Source of the DNA: Bradyrhizobium sp. CB82
Lineage (GTDB): Bacteria; Pseudomonadota; Alphaproteobacteria; Rhizobiales; Xanthobacteraceae
DNA length: 64,000 nucleotides
Direction: 5' to 3'
Assembly (NCBI RefSeq): GCF_029714405.1
Contig: NZ_CP121650.1
Coordinates: 3,105,001 to 3,169,000 of the forward strand
The notes under the pieces are model-generated. The model was not told the DNA's origin, ran no database searches, and saw only the letters and a program-made list of their open reading frames with translations. Below are positions 61,851 to 64,000 of the stretch, piece by piece (positions within the stretch are counted from its first letter, which is position 1; every line of letters starts with the position of its first letter). A program made the translations under genes and the position numbers.

Positions 61851-62617
61851 GGCGTGGTGCTCTTTCTTGCGACCGAACAGGCAGCCCAGGTCTTCGAGCT
61901 CGGTGGATCGTGGTCGGAAAGCCAGGCTGCGTGACTTGCCGGTCGAAAGCCGCTGGTCTCGAGAGCGGCATCGATCTCGAACGGAAACCAGTAACGCATG
62001 CGGTGCGTCTCGTCGACGCGCCGGATGGTTGCCCGATCCATGTCTTCACAGAACAGGGTGTAGTTCACGAGAACGGTTGCGTTGAGCTCATCATGATCGG
62101 ACTGTGCAATCCGCGTCAGGCGCAGCGGCGCTTGCGCGACGACCTTGACGCGCGTCTCGACGCCCTGCGCCAGCACCGCGCCGCCATACCAGTAGTCGAA
62201 GAAGAACAAGCCGCCGGGTTTCAGAGCCGCATGCGCGGTCCTGAACATGCTCTCGAGCTTCTCATGGTCGTCCTGATAGCTTGCGACATGAAACAGCGAC
62301 ACCACGACGTCGAAATCGCGCTCGGGACCCGTCTCGCAGGCGTCGCCCTGGCGAAAGGAGATGGCAAGGCCGGCCTGTTCGGCGCGTGCCTTCGCCCGCG
62401 CGATCATGTCCCGGCTCAAATCGACGCCGGCGACGCGCCAGCCGCGGCGGGCGAATTCGATCGCGTGCACTCCCGTGCCGCAGCCGAGATCGAGCAGCTT
62501 GCCCTGCGCCGCGCCATGATCGTGCAGGCGTCGTTCGACGAAGTCCACTTCCGCGGCGTAGTCCTTGTCCCGGTAGAGCAGATCGTACCAGGGGGCATAG
62601 TCCGCGAACACTGTCAC
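61847..62617 (-). CDS. SAM-dependent methyltransferase
   Basis: 256 aa class I methyltransferase: KLLDLGCGTGVHAIEFARRG (motif I), VAGVDLSRDMIARAKARAE and FDVVVSLFHVASYQDD. The GTG at 62617 follows AGGAGATCTTGCC and overlaps the aminotransferase stop by 4 bp. Probably methylates a sugar or its amino group made by the neighbouring aminotransferase. Confidence 0.9.
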   Translation of the reverse strand: MTVFADYAPWYDLLYRDKDYAAEVDFVERRLHDHGAAQGKLLDLGCGTGVHAIEFARRGWRVAGVDLSRDMIARAKARAEQAGLAISFRQGDACETGPERDFDVVVSLFHVASYQDDHEKLESMFRTAHAALKPGGLFFFDYWYGGAVLAQGVETRVKVVAQAPLRLTRIAQSDHDELNATVLVNYTLFCEDMDRATIRRVDETHRMRYWFPFEIDAALETSGFRPASHAAWLSDHDPPSSKTWAACSVARKSTTP

Positions 62618-63735
62618 GGCAAGATCTCCTTGAGCGCCTGCGCAGACCGCGCGATCTCGTCGTCGGTCAAGGCAAGCCCGCTTGGCAGGTAGAACCCGCG
62701 GCGCGCGATCAGTTCCGCGTTGGGATGGGATTCGTTCAGCATGAAGCCCATCCGGCGCAGGACCGGCTGCTCGTGCATGCACCAGAAGAACGGCCGCGTC
62801 CCGATGCCCTTCGTGGCGAGACGCCGCATCGCGTCCTTGGCATCGAACGGCACCTCGTCGTTGAGCACGACGCCGTAGACCCAATAGATGTTTTCGGCAT
62901 AGTTGGTTCTAGCGACGGGACGGCGGATCCCCGGCACGTCGGCGAGTTGCTCATCGTACAGGCGGCCGATCCGACGCTTGAGCTCGACCGTCCGGGGCAG
63001 GCGCTCGACCTGTGCGACGCCAAGCGCCGCTTGCAAGTTGGTCATGCGCGCGTTCCAGCCGAGCTCTTCGTGGATGAAACGCTGCTGCGGCTGGAAGCAG
63101 AGGTTGCGCAAGCTTTGCAGGCGCTCGGCGAGAGCGGCGTCGTCGGTGAGAATCATACCGCCTTCGCCGGTCGTGACGTGCTTGTTGGGATAGAAGCTGA
63201 AGGTCGAGACATCGCCGAAACTGCCGCAGCGCACGCCGCGATAGGTCTGGCCGTGCATCTCGGCGGCATCCTCGATCACCTTGAGCCCGCGCGCACGCGC
63301 GAGTTCGAGGATCGGATCGAGATCGACCGGCAGGCCGTAGATGTGAACCAGCATGATGGCGCGCGTTCGCGGGGTCAGCGCTGCTTCCACGCCTTCGATG
63401 GTCATGTTCCAGGTCGCCGGATCGCAATCCACGGCGACCGGCACGAGGCCGGCCCTGACGACGGCTGCGGCGCAGCTGATGATCGTGAAGGTCGGAATGA
63501 TGACTTCATCGCCCGGTTCGAGTCCAAGGGCGTGAACAGCGATGTCGAGCGCGACGGAGCCGTTGGTGACGGCGACACCGTGGCGGCGCCCCGCCGCACC
63601 AGCCATCGCCTCTTCGAAGCGCTTGATGAAAGGACCTTCGGACGAAATCCAGCCGGTGCGGATGCACTCCGCCAGATAGTCAGCCTCGTTTCCGTCGAGC
63701 AGCGGCGTGTTGACGGGAATGAACGTTTCGGTCAC
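62614..63735 (-). CDS. DegT/DnrJ/EryC1/StrS-family sugar aminotransferase
   Basis: 373 aa. VTNGSVALDIAVHALGLEPG, IEDAAEMHGQTYRG and FSFYPNKHVTTGEGGM with the PLP Lys185 are present, and the final part LPSGLALTDDEI is family-typical. The GTG at 63735 overlaps the upstream stop by 4 bp. It aminates a keto-sugar nucleotide for glycan synthesis. In the genes of this operon, all junctions seen are 4-bp overlaps. Confidence 0.94.
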   Translation of the reverse strand: MTETFIPVNTPLLDGNEADYLAECIRTGWISSEGPFIKRFEEAMAGAAGRRHGVAVTNGSVALDIAVHALGLEPGDEVIIPTFTIISCAAAVVRAGLVPVAVDCDPATWNMTIEGVEAALTPRTRAIMLVHIYGLPVDLDPILELARARGLKVIEDAAEMHGQTYRGVRCGSFGDVSTFSFYPNKHVTTGEGGMILTDDAALAERLQSLRNLCFQPQQRFIHEELGWNARMTNLQAALGVAQVERLPRTVELKRRIGRLYDEQLADVPGIRRPVARTNYAENIYWVYGVVLNDEVPFDAKDAMRRLATKGIGTRPFFWCMHEQPVLRRMGFMLNESHPNAELIARRGFYLPSGLALTDDEIARSAQALKEILP

Positions 63736-64000
63736 AGGCCGGGACCTTTGATCCGTATCTCGGACGGCGCGGCCTCCGGAAAACGAGTCTTGTCGTTCTC
63801 TCCGGCATAGGGGCCTTGCTTGATCTCAAACATCTCGAGCGGCTCGAGGACATGGAAGCCGTGTGCGCCGCTGGAGAGCAGGATGATGTCGCCGGCGCAC
63901 AGCACGCGGCTTTCGAGGTACTCTTCGGCAAGCGTATAAAAATCGACTTGAAGTTTCCCCTTCTGGATGAGGAGCACTTCCTGCGTGTAGTGCACCTCCC
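63732..64000 (-). CDS. Cupin-fold protein, C-terminal part (5' end outside window)
   Basis: The frame runs from the window edge to 63732. QEVLLIQKGKLQVDFYTLAE, AGDIILLSSGAHGFHVLEPL and EMFEIKQGPYAGENDKTRF show two cupin strands with the G-x-H metal or substrate motif; the pattern resembles WbmO/WxcM-type small cupins that act in sugar-nucleotide pathways. Identity of the reaction is unclear. Confidence 0.75.
   Translation of the reverse strand, partial: EVHYTQEVLLIQKGKLQVDFYTLAEEYLESRVLCAGDIILLSSGAHGFHVLEPLEMFEIKQGPYAGENDKTRFPEAAPSEIRIKGPGL

Noticed and set aside
1..64000. Symbiosis island interpretation
   Set aside because: IS density and pseudogenes are high on the left, but no nod, nif, fix or type III secretion gene or nod-box was seen.

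Overview
The window reads as high-GC chromosomal DNA of an alphaproteobacterium, most likely Bradyrhizobium or a close relative. This rests on gene families rather than any marker gene: a class I PHA synthase, an alpha/beta-hydrolase fused to a class III cyclase, W-rich (PF07483-type) repeat proteins, Bug/TTT transporters, and several short proteins that look like ones typical of rhizobial genomes. No rRNA, tRNA, CRISPR, nod or nif genes were seen.

Left part (1-25 kb): accessory and heavily rearranged. It holds two IS110-family elements, an island of ordinary genes (hydrolase-cyclase, phaC, a FlK-like thioesterase, small regulatory or unknown genes), then IS256-family copies 1 and 2 in opposite orientation 274 bp apart. 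Next is a cargo stretch (12.9-19.5 kb) with a DUF4041/T5orf172 protein, an unknown 287-aa protein, short orphan genes and a SRAP remnant, followed by an IS1182-type transposase. A palindrome-rich, recombinase-site-like cluster follows. Last comes a nested composite: an IS3-family element split by an IS110-family element and cut by a truncated IS256 copy 3.

Middle part (25-43 kb): detoxification and redox genes (GST, quinone reductase, MFS exporter, NTF2-like protein), then bacterioferritin beside a frameshifted bfd. An AraC-nitroreductase-AhpD set is followed by a frameshifted azoreductase. Several decayed genes (nhaA, flavin monooxygenase, caspase-like, PD-(D/E)XK, LysR) and an IS701 element lie here. 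A complete polar-amino-acid-type ABC transporter is joined to aroQ, and an XRE regulator faces an orphan gene across a palindromic putative operator.

Right part (43-64 kb): after IS256 copy 4 the DNA looks like a stable, gene-dense chromosome. A catabolic block combines a GlcG/HbpS protein, a large FAD/4Fe-4S 2-hydroxyacid dehydrogenase, an AGXT-type aminotransferase, an enoyl-CoA hydratase-like protein, a full TctC-TctB-TctA transporter and a family III CoA-transferase, suggesting uptake and CoA-dependent breakdown of an organic acid. It is followed by a 917-aa metalloprotease-like protein with five exact-length 354-bp repeats. The end is a surface-glycan cluster: a flippase and a tightly overlapping operon of cupin, DegT aminotransferase, methyltransferase and glycosyltransferase running off the right edge.

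The most interesting points are: a small secreted-protein gene interrupted by IS256 copy 1 whose reading frame closes exactly when the element and one target duplication are removed; the palindromic repeat cluster at 21.66-21.79 kb; the DUF4041 locus between IS elements; the W-rich repeat metalloprotease; and the number of single-base frameshifts in otherwise complete genes. No single clearly new system could be proven from sequence alone.
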